Assembly (NCBI GenBank): GCA_021927905.1
Contig: BLLK01000019.1
Coordinates: 310,001 to 374,000 of the forward strand
Reading direction: 5' to 3'
Length of the DNA stretch: 64,000 nt
Source of the DNA: Chaetoceros tenuissimus
Taxonomy: Eukaryota > Bacillariophyta > Thalassiosirophyceae > Chaetocerotales > Chaetocerotaceae
The translations under genes and the position numbers were made by a program. The first letter of the stretch is position 1, and every line of letters starts with the position of its first letter. The notes beneath the pieces were generated by a model. The model was not told the DNA's origin, did not search any database, and worked only from the letters and a program-made list of their open reading frames with translations. Below are positions 18,906 to 29,526 of the stretch, piece after piece.

Positions 18906-20030
18906 TTACCAACCATTGGTAACATTACCACTTCCATCAGCATTCTTCTCCATCTTTTGCCAATAGGAACTCTTGCGCTCCACCAAACCTCTCTCAATCA
19001 ACTTCTTTTCCCAATCTTTATCCTCAAACAAGTCATCTGCTTTGACATTTCCATGATCTTCAAATTTCCACTGTCCAATCACAGGAATCAATCCCAAATG
19101 TCTAGCCCTCTTGACCAACTTTGCAATCTTTCTCTGATCCTTTGCACCAAGTCTTGATTGAATTCGAGTCATGATTTGTCCTCCAGGAGTCACATATCGT
19201 CTCAACAAACTTAGATTATTATGATGCAACAATTGCTTTGGAATAGGTTTGGCCTGTTTTCTATTGACTTTCTTGCTAGGATTCAAATCTGATGGCATGA
19301 GATTTGAAAAAGGATCTTCTAAATCTTCATCGTCAACGTCGGTAGCACTCATGGTTCGTTGTGCGGAAGCCGACATCCAATCGAGGTCCAGATCAGGGTT
19401 AAAGTTATCAGGTGAAGTTGAGTCTTTGCCTGATGCCGGTGCTTTATGAGATGATTGACGATTGACTGGAATATAATCTTTAGATTCTTGAATGAGATGT
19501 TTAGTTACATCCTTTTCATTAGCAGGTGTCGTAATTTTCATAAATTTGTGGAGACTCTTGAGTTCTTCTGGAGTCAATGGTGTAGAAATGTCAAAGTCAT
19601 CTTCTTCTGGAGTAGAAACATTGACTTGACGGCCAAGTGGATTCAATGAAAGTTTCTCTTCACGAATTCTACGAGCAACGTCTTCCATACCGCCTTCATC
19701 AAGTGAATCCGATATACGTTGTGTGAGCATGGACTCCTTGGTAATTGGTCCTAGGTTCACCATTCGCTTTTCTTCAGCAGTTGCTTCCGCTTGGACTTGA
19801 CCTGTAAATTTTCCAGTTGCTGCATCACGAACGTACTTTGGTGGCAAGGAATCTTTTGGACCAATGTTTCCAGATTCTGTTGAGGAGTCTTTGAAGTTTA
19901 CACCGAATGGATCTTCATCTTTTCCAGAAGAAAAGTACAACTTGGAAAAAGACTGTTGAAGTTTGCTCACTTGTTTTGAAGCCGACGAGCGAGAAAGATG
20001 TGTCAACTGCCGAGAGATTGCTGATGACAT
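18906..20030 (-). CDS. Mitochondrial small-subunit ribosomal protein bS18m
   Basis: 374 residues, single exon. The C-terminal quarter is a bS18 domain: NNLSLLRRYVTPGGQIMTRI, GAKDQRKIAKLVKRARHLGL and IPVIGQWKF. The N-terminus is Ser/Arg-rich without acids (SSAISRQLTHLSRSSASKQV) with a YFSS cleavage-like motif, a mitochondrial presequence. Bacterial S18 is about 75 residues; here some 240 residues of poorly ordered, acidic and Ser-rich extension precede it, as in other mitoribosomal S18 proteins. It binds the small subunit platform with bS6. Confidence 0.88.
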   Translation of the reverse strand: MSSAISRQLTHLSRSSASKQVSKLQQSFSKLYFSSGKDEDPFGVNFKDSSTESGNIGPKDSLPPKYVRDAATGKFTGQVQAEATAEEKRMVNLGPITKESMLTQRISDSLDEGGMEDVARRIREEKLSLNPLGRQVNVSTPEEDDFDISTPLTPEELKSLHKFMKITTPANEKDVTKHLIQESKDYIPVNRQSSHKAPASGKDSTSPDNFNPDLDLDWMSASAQRTMSATDVDDEDLEDPFSNLMPSDLNPSKKVNRKQAKPIPKQLLHHNNLSLLRRYVTPGGQIMTRIQSRLGAKDQRKIAKLVKRARHLGLIPVIGQWKFEDHGNVKADDLFEDKDWEKKLIERGLVERKSSYWQKMEKNADGSGNVTNGW

Positions 20031-20307
20031 TATTGAAGTTAATATATTCTATGTAGGAGGTTAAATTGAATATGAAATATGCTTGAATTGACCACCTATT
20101 TGAACAGTAATTACACATCTTGTGTATTTCGTTTCGTTTTTCTCGGCTGTGATTTTGTGCGGCGAGTGGAAAATCTCTACCTGACATGGATATGCAGATA
20201 AAAGTCGGACATTTCCTCGGACAAAGGCGGACAAAACAATTATTGTCATTGAAAGCTTCCATTTTTAAAACAAATATACCTACCAAAATAACTATTTTTA
20301 ACTACTT

Positions 20308-21597
20308 CTATTTATTTCCAAAATAAATCCTAATGATTTCCCTTATAGCTGCTCGACAAAGTGGACACTGTTTGCTATTGTTTATAACCGACATAGAACA
20401 TTCTCCGCACAAACAAGCATGGCCGCATGGTACAATTACCATGGATGCATCTTCATGTTGGCAAACAACACAAACATTCTTGGATAAGTTCTCACATTCT
20501 GTAGAAATTTTAGGTCTTGCACTCTCAGGAATCATTTCTAATGATTGCTTGAGTGATTGCTTTCGCTTTTCTATATTTCTTTCTGCGTCTACAATATCAT
20601 TAGCTTCATCAGTAACCCTTTTGATCAACGCTTCTTCAAGTAATGTTGCTCGCTTCAGCTTTTCCTTTTCTGCAGCTTCTTTTCTAGCTTTCTCCGCTTC
20701 AATAGCTCTTTTACGAGCTTCTTCTGCTTCTTTTTCTTCCCGTTCACGTCGTTCGCGTTCCTCTCTTTCTCGCTGCAGCCTTGCTTCTTGTTGGGCTCTT
20801 TCTCTTGCTTCCTGAGCAAGCCTACTTTGTTCTGCGTCATATTGTCTAATTTCTGCATCTCTTTCTGAATTGTATCTTCTTTGCTCGTTATAAAACTCGG
20901 TAAGCGTATTTCTCAACTCGTTCGAAACACCTTGACTAGCAATAAATCTATTGTCTCTTATAACTATCCAAGATCCGTCACGAGCTTTTGCAACATCATG
21001 TACTTCCCCAGATGTGTTTCTAAGCTCGTCATCCAGCGGGCCATCTACAATCCATTCTCTCCCATTATCGTCTTTGACAACATATTCATTATCATGAAAT
21101 AGCCGAATAAAATGGATTGTTCCTCCTCTATTATTACAACTTTTCATGCGATCTACAAGAGATTGGTTGAGACTACACGATTGCTGATATCCGTTGTTAC
21201 CACTGATAAGAACATAAGTGTCGGTATCATTGTTATAATCTGTGGTCCCAAAGTATACTTGTTTCGAACAAGCTTTGTTTGTCAATTGCTTAATTTCGTT
21301 CGAAGCATTTGTTCCTCCCCACCATGCATGGCCTCCAGAGCCATCATGCTTCTCAGCATTAATGTACCATGCCCCATTTCCATTAAAGTCGACGATCGTC
21401 ACTTTCCTATCCTTCTTGATACAATTATTGAGCTGCTTTGCAACAGCAAAAGGGATATTACTCCAATTTTGTGTCTGCCATTTTCTTTCTCCGTTGTCCT
21501 TATTCAAAAGCAAAAGCCATTCATCTCCGTCTTTCCCTAGGATTACTCTGATGCGTTCTCCTATACTTCCGCTTATTGGCTGTGGTCTCGAAGTCAT
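20308..21597 (-). CDS. RING-finger (C3HC4) protein with conserved N-terminal domain, copy 1
   Basis: 429 residues, single exon. The C-terminus has a compact RING of the IAP/MULAN type: CVVC, IVPCGHACLCGEC, CPLCR. A long charged coiled coil (about 235-325, Arg/Glu/Gln-rich) precedes it. The N-terminal 200 residues have repeated Trp-Gly features (GDEWLLLLNKDNGERKWQ, GAWYINAEKHDG, HAWWGGTN, DGSWIVIRDNRF) that I do not assign to a named family. E3 ubiquitin ligase activity is inferred from the RING. Close relatives lie at 25191-26585 and, with a different N-terminus, 23945-24802, all on this strand: a local duplication cluster. Confidence 0.85.
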   Translation of the reverse strand: MTSRPQPISGSIGERIRVILGKDGDEWLLLLNKDNGERKWQTQNWSNIPFAVAKQLNNCIKKDRKVTIVDFNGNGAWYINAEKHDGSGGHAWWGGTNASNEIKQLTNKACSKQVYFGTTDYNNDTDTYVLISGNNGYQQSCSLNQSLVDRMKSCNNRGGTIHFIRLFHDNEYVVKDDNGREWIVDGPLDDELRNTSGEVHDVAKARDGSWIVIRDNRFIASQGVSNELRNTLTEFYNEQRRYNSERDAEIRQYDAEQSRLAQEARERAQQEARLQREREERERREREEKEAEEARKRAIEAEKARKEAAEKEKLKRATLLEEALIKRVTDEANDIVDAERNIEKRKQSLKQSLEMIPESARPKISTECENLSKNVCVVCQHEDASMVIVPCGHACLCGECSMSVINNSKQCPLCRAAIREIIRIYFGNK

Positions 21598-22053
21598 GGT
21601 TTATTGTTATTTGGAAAGAAATGAAAGAAGACGACAGACGATAATATCGTAACGTTGTTAGAAAGTAGGGTAAGTGTGGAAGTGTGGAAGTGTGGAAGAA
21701 TATGTTCATTTTTCAGTACTACGTACAATACTTGTTGTATGTAACTGTTACAAACGGATACGCATCTAGTCTTTTTTCTAAAATGAACATTTTTTTGTTG
21801 AATGCATGGCAGAGCTCGGATTAGCACTCTGTATTATCAAAAACTTAATTCGATTTCTCCTTCCTTCTAACCATTACTACATTGTCTTTGTTCAAGTACA
21901 CTTTTGGCGATTCCGATTTCATACTCATTTCTTGAAGACAATAATGACAGAACGAGGGACTGGCATTGGAAACTTCCAATTTCGAGATAAATATGAAATA
22001 ACTATCTAATCGCCAAATTGAAAGTACACAAAGAGAGAATATAAATAAATTAT
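21598..22053. other. Intergenic
   Basis: 456 bp with the promoter of RING copy 1. Three short direct repeats (GTGGAAGTGTGGAAG) lie near 21676-21700. No gene. Confidence 0.45.
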
Positions 22054-23728
22054 TTATGCATATACAACACGTGAGAATTTCTGAATGTTCCACAAATTAC
22101 CAGCATGAGGACCTGAGCCCAATGATAAATATTCTTCAAACACAATAGAAGAGTCGCTTGCGTCAACAGCTATTGCTGGATTACCAGTAGACAGTGACAT
22201 GATTGTTTGATCATCTGTGAAGACAAAGCTTTGAGATAAATGATATTTTTCTTCTTTGCATTCTCTCATGATCAATGCCCCTTTATGGTGCTGAAGACAT
22301 TGCGAAGTGTAAAAGTTCATAAGATATCCATGGTTCGTCTTCAGCCAGAATTGTCTAAAACCCGTTGCATTATATGGCTCAAGAGCTACTGAATATTTTG
22401 TACGAGAAGACTTTGATGATTTCGAAGTGGAGGTGGTCATTTTATCTACTGCTGTCAGAGCAACGGTAGGATTCGCAGCTAGTGTAGCGGAAAATACCTC
22501 TGTGCCACAGGTTGAGAATGTTGACAACATAGTAGAGAAATACCAACCGCTTTCAATAATAGTCTTTCCATTCAAAAGTATGGAATATGAAGCCCCACCA
22601 TCATATCCATCATCATGTAGAATGAATCTATAAAGGCTGCTCATTGGATCATCTTGACAACTTGGTAGACAGATGCTTTGATGGTCTAGAATTTGTTCGT
22701 TCTCAGGATACTTCCCACCACTTAGAATATCTTCTCCAATTGTTAAAGGAGACAACCATTCGACAATATTCCAGTTCGTCTCATTCCCCTTAGTATCTGT
22801 TTGAACTACAACTTCAAGGAGTTCACCATCGCAAGGTGTTGGTGCTGAAGTCGGACTTTTTGAAGCCGATGGAGCAATGGAAGTAGAAGGTTCTGAGGAT
22901 GGACTAGAGGACTGAGACGGGCTCATAGAACTTGATGGTTCGACAGAGGGGCCTGACGTGTAGCCTGATGCAAGTAAATCATATGCAGCTTTGGCATCAA
23001 CAAGTCCAAATCCGAATCGCTCGTCGCGACCGTCATCGCCTAGATCTGTAGCACTTTGGATCAAAACCTCACGCAATGTTTTTGCAGAAATCCAAGGAAA
23101 ATGTGACCAAACTAGTGCCGCAACTCCTGCAACATGTGGACATGCCATTGAAGTACCTGAAAATGGAGCCCACAACCCAAAACGATGGCTGCTGGGAATA
23201 GTCGAGACGACATTCACGCCAGGAGCAGCAAGCTCAATGCCATAGTTTTTAGTTGAAAAAGCTGCAAGTTGTTTGTTCTCATCAACCGCACCAACACTTA
23301 CTACTCCAGGAAGAATTGCTGGAAAATGTAAATTATTAACACCTGAGTTTCCAGCAGCTGCAACGACCAAAACATCATCAATATTTAGAATCTCTTCAAA
23401 CAGATCTTGGTATGCTAGAAGAATGTGTGAATTGCTCCAAGAAACATGGATGCCTAAACTTAAATTGATGACATTTGCTCCATTTACTGCGCACCATGCA
23501 ATTCCATTCATTATACTTGTAAGACTTCCGGCGCCATATGAGTTTAGAACCTAAAGCAGGAGTTACAGAAGAGCGATAATGAGGAAAAAGTCGAAGAAAG
23601 CAAATATATCTATAGTTACAAAAGGAATAGCTTACTTGCGCAACTAAAAGATTCATCTTTCCGCTACGAACAACTCCAACAACGCCGAAGTCATTATGAA
23701 TTGCGGCGATTGTACCAGTTACATACAA
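22054..23728 (-). pseudogene. Subtilisin-like (S8) protease, 5'-truncated (2 remaining exons)
   Basis: Exon fragment 23636-23728, an 85-bp intron (23551-23635, donor GTAAGC, acceptor TGCTTTAG) and exon 22054-23550, about 530 residues. Present are VTGTIAAI, NGANVINLSLG, the oxyanion Asn region VVAAAGNSGV and the catalytic Ser block FSGTSMACPHVAGVAAL. A Ser/Pro-rich linker common in diatom secreted proteins and a C-terminal beta-rich region (WNIVEW, LHDDGYDGGASY) follow. The catalytic Asp and His are missing: homology begins at YVTGTIAA where a complete enzyme has HGTHVTGT, and the frame upstream has a stop at once. Only about 200 bp separate this point from the RING gene upstream, with no further exon visible. 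It is probably inactive. Confidence 0.82.
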
Positions 23729-23944
23729 TCACAAAGTATATTTGGAAAAGAAAAGGCAAATCAAAGACGCATAGAAATTAAACATATAGATATCATCTAT
23801 ATAGCGTTTTGTCTGCCCATGGTAATATTTGCTAATGCAATCTTATTATTGTATGTTTTTTAGGGAAAAGGAGGCAATGTCTGTAACAAGTGACAATGCA
23901 ATTTCTATACATTTGTTTCAATTAATATGATTACAACTTATACT

Positions 23945-24802
23945 TCAATTGTTTCCAGTGTAAATCTTCATGATTTTCTCTATATCTGTTCGACAAAGTG
24001 GACACTGCTTGTTATTCGTCATGACAGATGAAGAACATTCTGCGCATAATCACATGTGTCCACATGGTACAATTGCCATGATTGCATCTTGTTGCTGACA
24101 AATGACGCAATTATTTGTATTAGAAGATACTTCATTTTCGAAAGAAATCTTTGGTCGCAAATTTTCTGGTAGTAACTCCAATGACTCTTTGAGTGAACGC
24201 TTGCGCCTTTGCATGACTTTTTCTATATCAGCAATATCATTGGCTTCTTCAGTAATTTTATTGATCAATGCTTCTTCAAGTAATGACGCTCGCTTGAGCT
24301 TTTCTTTTTTTGCTGCTTCTTCTTTTGCTTTCTCGGCTTCAAAAGATTCTTTACAAGCTTCCGCTGCTTTTCTACACATTTCCGAGACTACTCTTTCTTG
24401 TCGTTCACGTTCCTCCCTTTCCCTCTGTATTCTTGCTTGTTCACGGGATCTTTTTCTTTCCTCTTCTGCAAGTTTTCTTTGTCTTTCATCCTCTGTTTCA
24501 TTCTTCAGATTGTTGTAATGGTGTGCAGCTCGACTGCTAAGGTCTGCGTAGTAGACCGACCATTCATAACTTGTAGAAGATGTATCACCGCTTGATTTAC
24601 ATGCATTCATCTGTGAATCACAGTAGGCATAGACTTTCGAATAAAAATTAGTTAGTTGCTCTGCGGTTGCATTGTTTACATTTATAGTTCCTTTCAAGTT
24701 TTCTGGGATCTGCGGAAGTTCTGTCGATGGAGGAGGAATAGGATTGGAGCTATTTTGATCCATTGAATTCGATACCCATTCTGTTCCATTCCAATAGCTC
24801 AT
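23945..24802 (-). pseudogene. RING-finger protein copy 2, in-frame TGA inside the RING
   Basis: The frame from 24802 is open to a TGA at 24050-24052, then continues without change to a natural stop at 23945-23947 (285 sense codons in all). The TGA falls between PCGHM and LCAEC, where both paralogues have Cys or an equivalent codon. The remaining RING (CVIC, CPLCR) and tail (KIMKIYTGNN) are intact. The N-terminus (MSYWNGTEWVSNSMD) differs from the paralogues; the coiled coil and RING are shared. A truncated product would lack half the zinc ligands. Young nonsense pseudogene, readthrough or sequence error are all possible. Confidence 0.8.
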
Positions 24803-25190
24803 GTTATTATATGTTATGATTAAACTTCATGCCTTGATTTTTCAACATTTCAATTCATAAACTAAACTTGCTTTTAACATAAGTGGTGCTCTTCTTATGG
24901 TGGTGGTTCATATGGTTGTCCGCGTTTTTTTTCACTTTAGCTTAACCGTTCCAAACCTGTACTTGTCTAGTCATTTTTCTAAATATGTTTCTTCCACACC
25001 TCCTTGTGTTTGCCCTGAGGAAAAATCTGCGACAAAAATAATATGATCGCATAGCAATGGTTGATACTTTAACTTTGTCTCCAACTCTCGGTAGTGGCAA
25101 CTACAGTTGTGTTGACTGTCATTAGCCTACAAAGAAAAGTGACAAGATTGCAATCATATTTCAAACTAAATGGACTATAACTTTCGTTTA
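24803..25190. other. Intergenic
   Basis: 388 bp between two RING genes on the minus strand. No gene recognised. Confidence 0.45.
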
Positions 25191-26585
25191 TCAGTTATTT
25201 CCAAAGTATATCTTCATGATTTCCCTAATAGCTATTCGGCAAAGTGGACACTTTTTGTCATTGGTCATAATAGATGACGAACATTCTGCACACAAGCACA
25301 TGTGTCCACATGGTACAATTGCCATGACTGCATTTTCGTCTTGGCAAACAACACATACATTCTTGGATGAGTTACCATGTTCTACAGAAATCTTTGGTCT
25401 TGCACTCTCAGGTATTATTTCTAATGTTTGTTTGAGTGATTGCTTGCGCTTTTCTATATTTCTTTCTGCTTCAGCAATATCATTGGCTTCTTCAGTCACC
25501 CTGTTGATCAATGCTTTTTGAAATATTGATTGCTGTTTCAACTTTTCTCTTTCTATTGCTGCTTGTCTTGCTAGTATCTCAGCTTCAATAGCTCTTCTAC
25601 GAGCTTGTCTTGCAATCTCGGCTTCAATAGCTCTTCTACGAGCTTCTGCCGCCTCTCTGACTTCCCGTTCTCGCCGTTGAAGTTCATCCATTTCCCTCTG
25701 TAACCTTGCTTCTATTTCTGCTCGTTGACGTCGTTCGAGTTCCTCTCTTTCTCGCTGCAGTCTTGCCTCTCGTTGTGATCTCTCTCTTGCCTCTTCGGCA
25801 AGTCTACTTTGCTCTTTATCATAGTCTCGGATCTCTGCCTTTCTTTCTCGCATCCATCTCCTTTGATCACTATAAAAATTTTCAATTGCTTTGATCAATG
25901 ATTTATCAATGCCATTGCTTGACTCAAAGCCATCATCATTGATTATTATCCATGAACCATCATTTGCAAGAGCAATGTCATGCACATTTTCAGTAGATTC
26001 TTGAAGCGTATCGTCGATATGTCTGTTACCCAAGTCCCATTCTGTTCCTCTATCGTGAGAAATGAAATACTTGTTTTCATCAAAGAGACGAATGAAATTA
26101 ATTATCCCACGTCTTTTGTTACAATCTTTCAAGCAATCTTTAAGCTGCCGTGGCAGATTTTTGGAATACTCAAACCCATGTCCACGTTCAATAAGAACAT
26201 TTGTCTCCTCTTTACCACCATAGTAGTAATCTTCATCGGTCCCCAAATATATTTGTATCGAATCCTTATTTTCTACCCAGTCTTCAATTGGAGCATTTGT
26301 TCCTCCCCACCAATGATGAGCTCCAGTGCCATCATACTTCTCTGCCTCGATATACCATGCACCTTCCGAATTAAAGTCAACATTCGTCACTTTCCTATCC
26401 TTCTTGATACAATTATTGATTTGCTTAGAAACAGCAGAAGGAATATCCTTCCAGCTTTGTGACTGCCATTTTCTTTCTCCGTTGTCCTTATTTAAAATCA
26501 AAAGCCATTCATCTCCATCGTCTACTAGGATGACTCTAATGCGTTCTCCTATACTTCCTCTTATTCGCTCTGGTCTTGAGGACAT
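25191..26585 (-). CDS. RING-finger (C3HC4) protein, copy 3
   Basis: 464 residues, single exon, a close paralogue of 20308-21597. Shared N-terminal blocks include GSIGERIRVIL, GDEWLLILNKDNGERKWQ, NNCIKKDRKVT, AWYIEAEKYDG and HHWWGGTNAP. The coiled coil is longer and contains an internal duplication (RRAIEAEIARQ followed by RRAIEAEILARQ). The RING is intact: CVVC, IVPCGHMCLCAEC, CPLCR, IREIMKIYFGNN. Likely a cytosolic E3 ubiquitin ligase; substrate unknown. The N-terminal Trp-rich domain may be a sensor or binding module, but that is speculation. Confidence 0.85.
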   Translation of the reverse strand: MSSRPERIRGSIGERIRVILVDDGDEWLLILNKDNGERKWQSQSWKDIPSAVSKQINNCIKKDRKVTNVDFNSEGAWYIEAEKYDGTGAHHWWGGTNAPIEDWVENKDSIQIYLGTDEDYYYGGKEETNVLIERGHGFEYSKNLPRQLKDCLKDCNKRRGIINFIRLFDENKYFISHDRGTEWDLGNRHIDDTLQESTENVHDIALANDGSWIIINDDGFESSNGIDKSLIKAIENFYSDQRRWMRERKAEIRDYDKEQSRLAEEARERSQREARLQREREELERRQRAEIEARLQREMDELQRREREVREAAEARRRAIEAEIARQARRRAIEAEILARQAAIEREKLKQQSIFQKALINRVTEEANDIAEAERNIEKRKQSLKQTLEIIPESARPKISVEHGNSSKNVCVVCQDENAVMAIVPCGHMCLCAECSSSIMTNDKKCPLCRIAIREIMKIYFGNN

Positions 26586-26886
26586 GCTTTATTGTTTGAC
26601 GGGAAAAGTCTCTTCACAATAATGAAAGGAAACTAGATGCAAAACAAAAAACAAGACAATAAGAAATTTTGAATTGTGTAAAGGTTGGAGAGTGTGAGAG
26701 AAGAAGACGAGAAGAAATTTGAAATCGCTAAAAATATTGCTTCTTGATGGAAGGTTATTGTGAGCGTTATATACATACATACGTACGAGTTAGATATAAC
26801 GTTTCTCAACTGGAATGTGTCTTTTCATTTTTCTAAATATTCATAAAGTTGAAACATGATTTACATTGCATCTTCATCGAATGTGT
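26586..26886. other. Intergenic
   Basis: 301 bp with the promoter of RING copy 3. Short ATACATACATACGTACGAG repeat near 26770. No gene. Confidence 0.45.
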
Positions 26887-27985
26887 TTAACACTCTGTAC
26901 CATCAAAAGCAGAACTAAATTTTTGACAGTCATCATTTACTAAATTGTCAGGTATGTTGAAGTAAATTGTCTTTTGCGATACCGATATCACAAGTGGTGC
27001 CTCATTCCGAGAACGAATAAATGCAATAATCAACGGAATGATTGCATTGAACAACATCCAAATCCAGTCAACTACTTGACCAGCAACTACCGGTCCAACT
27101 GATTGTAAAGTCCAAGCTGCAGTACGGCCATATGCGACTATGTAGCATGCCGTATATACTTTTGCAATGGATATAGTCACTTGACCAATGAGGTAAACGA
27201 TAATTACAATACGGGTGTTGCGTAAACCATTTTCAGATCCACCAAGAAACTTGTAGGCAATATTTGAATCCCAAACAAATCCGGCATTGTGAAAAGCAAT
27301 TAGAATAAGAGTGATCTGGAGTCCAAGAAAACCGGCTGTATGCTGTGCTACGTTCTCATAGGCAATGCATACAAAGATCATTCGAAACTGTGCACACAAA
27401 AAGATGCAAACTGGGAACACAATTTGACTGAATCTCCAGAACCATGGCTCAATTTCACCTCGACGATTAGCAATTGCAGTTGCCAAAAAATCCAAGCAGA
27501 GATAAACAAGCAAAGAGTACTCGAAAACTGGATAGAACATGGCTGTCAATTCTCGGCTAGGAGAATAATCCCAATAAACGCATATATTACCTACGATATC
27601 AAATGAAACGAGGTTAGTTTGTGTTGAAGTTTTTGAGAATTCCTTCTCTTCACTTACTATATCCAAATAAAGATTTCAAATGATTCTGACTATCAAAATC
27701 AAACCCTTCTCCAGGAAAGATTTTATTTTCTGGATCATTACGATTGAATGGACCACATGTACTACCTTCCTCATCTGGTCCATTTGCAAGATTTGGCTTG
27801 ACCAATGTTTTAGAGAAGATTACAGCAAGGATACACATCAACCAAAACATTAGATATGCCAAGAATCTCCAGCTTTCTGGTGAGACAATATACCTTAGTT
27901 CAGCTACTTCCTCTTCTCGTCCATCAGTTTCAGAATTTGGTTTGATTCTTGACGCCCTCAAATTTGAGGTTCTTGAATCAGTCAT
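26887..27985 (-). CDS. Polytopic membrane protein of unknown family (2 exons)
   Basis: Exon 1 is 27658-27985, the 67-bp intron is 27591-27657 (donor GTAAGT, acceptor ATCGTAG) and exon 2 is 26887-27590, giving 343 residues. An N-terminal charged cytosolic part is followed by about six or seven transmembrane helices (for example WRFLAYLMFWLMCILAVIF, YSLLVYLCLDFLATAIA, IVFPVCIFLCAQFRMIFVCI and LQITLILIAFHNAGFVW). Landmarks NICVYWDYSPSRELTAM and QHTAGFLG also appear, in altered form, in the adjacent gene 28231-29262, so the two are probably ancient duplicates. No named family recognised. Confidence 0.72.
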
Positions 27986-28230
27986 TGGAAACAGTTCGAT
28001 GTAAATAACAACGCTTAGTGACTAGTGTTTCGTCTAATTGTGAAAGTGGTTTCGCTTTATAAGTGTTCTCGTTATCTATTTCATCTATGTTTAGAATGAG
28101 AAGCCCAACAGACTGTTTGGCTTCTCACTGTGACAAAAAAGTTCATGTCGATAGGAAGGAGATTTGAATGTTATTGCAATGTTTTGATTTCGCCGTTTGA
28201 AAATATCAATGTGCTTACTTTAGAAAGATA

Positions 28231-29262
28231 TTAAAGATTCTCCTCTTCGAATCTTGCTGCCAATTCAAGATTTCGACGAATTAAAATGTCGTTTGGCAGA
28301 AACTTTGAAGTAATCACAATACACAAAAACCAAGTCATCATGAACCAAGGTGGAATAAAGCCTTTTCCAGGTAGTCTTTCCTTATATCCAGGATAAACAT
28401 CAAAAAGAAAGTATTGCCAAAATGCCATGACTGGAAAAGCAATGGATACAGCCGTGTATATTCCGACAAAGATTTTGTTTGCAAAAGAGTCCAGACTGCC
28501 TTTTGTTGTCCAAAATGAGGCTAACACTGCTGCCAGTCTAGTATAAATTATCGCAATGAAAAGGCCAGTATGCCACCAAACATGTTGTTTAGGTGTAACC
28601 ACCAACATTACTGGTAAAAAGCAGAATGCTACTCCGTACAACTTCGAAGCTAGAACAGATAATTTATGCTTTCTCTCCGAAAGAAGTCCTTTCTCAAGCA
28701 TGAGATTATACTTCATTATAGATACAAAAACAAAACTTAGTCCAAGATGGACTGTCACTGCTGCAGGTACCATTGCAAAATACGATGCAGGGGGCAAATC
28801 CCATCCTACGCATACATTGTTGTAACCGAGTCTATTTTTCAACGGATTAGATTTGATCACATCAGGAAGAAAGATGAAAGAAAAGATCCAACCAATAATT
28901 AGGGCAAAAGCAAGAGTTTCACCAACTGCCTTCAAATAGACATTAGGATCTAAAACATCTCCAGTGAGGTTCTTCCAAAGATAGACAACCCCAAAATTGT
29001 ATTCGGGAGCATTGATTCTATCGAGTGTGGATTCTTTAATATACGTAAAAATGATCGTTGAACTTGTACTGACCAATGATGATCAGAAAATATCATTTTG
29101 CGTAGCATCATCCTCAGTCATCTCTTCTACTTCCTCTATATCACTCTGCTTTCTTTGCAGAGGAGCCTTTTCATCGCTATCTACCTTGTTGGGAAGTAGC
29201 ACGTCTTTGGGGATGTCTCTATTCTTCCTGGTAGAATTCCTGACGAATCGAGGTATTTTCAT
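28231..29262 (-). CDS. Polytopic membrane protein, distant relative of the neighbour (probably 2 exons)
   Basis: The main frame (from about 29033 to the stop at 28231) encodes some 267 residues with about six helices, but has no usable ATG near its start. An upstream frame beginning MKIPRFVRNS at 29262 joins in frame if a 111-bp intron (29034-29144, donor GTGATA, acceptor ATTAAAG) is removed, giving 306 residues. These splice sites are weak, so the 5' model is tentative. NNVCVGWDLPPASYFAM and WWHTGLFIAI correspond to NICVYWDYSPSRELTAM and QHTAGFLG in the neighbouring gene. Function unknown. Confidence 0.6.
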
Positions 29263-29526
29263 TGTGCATAAAAATATGCGGTCGAATTAGGATGAATGTA
29301 CAAAACAGTATGCAATACAATATATCATTATCCTTTGCATTTTGTATGCGAGATGCTTTTATTACTTTTCGAAGCAAAATCTCGCAGGTACGCTTCTCAT
29401 TTTTTCCCCTGTTCTCTTGGGAATTTTCTTACGTTTTAGTCGTATCTCTCGCAAAAAATGAGAAGCCCTATTGTATTCTCTGAGCATTCAATTTTCATCA
29501 CAAGTAGAAAATTATCTTATACTCTC

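Noticed and set aside
20333-20815. Ser/Ala-rich plus-strand frame of 160 codons
   Set aside because: Antisense shadow of the Glu/Arg-rich coiled coil of the RING gene. The similar frame at 24102-24518 has the same explanation.
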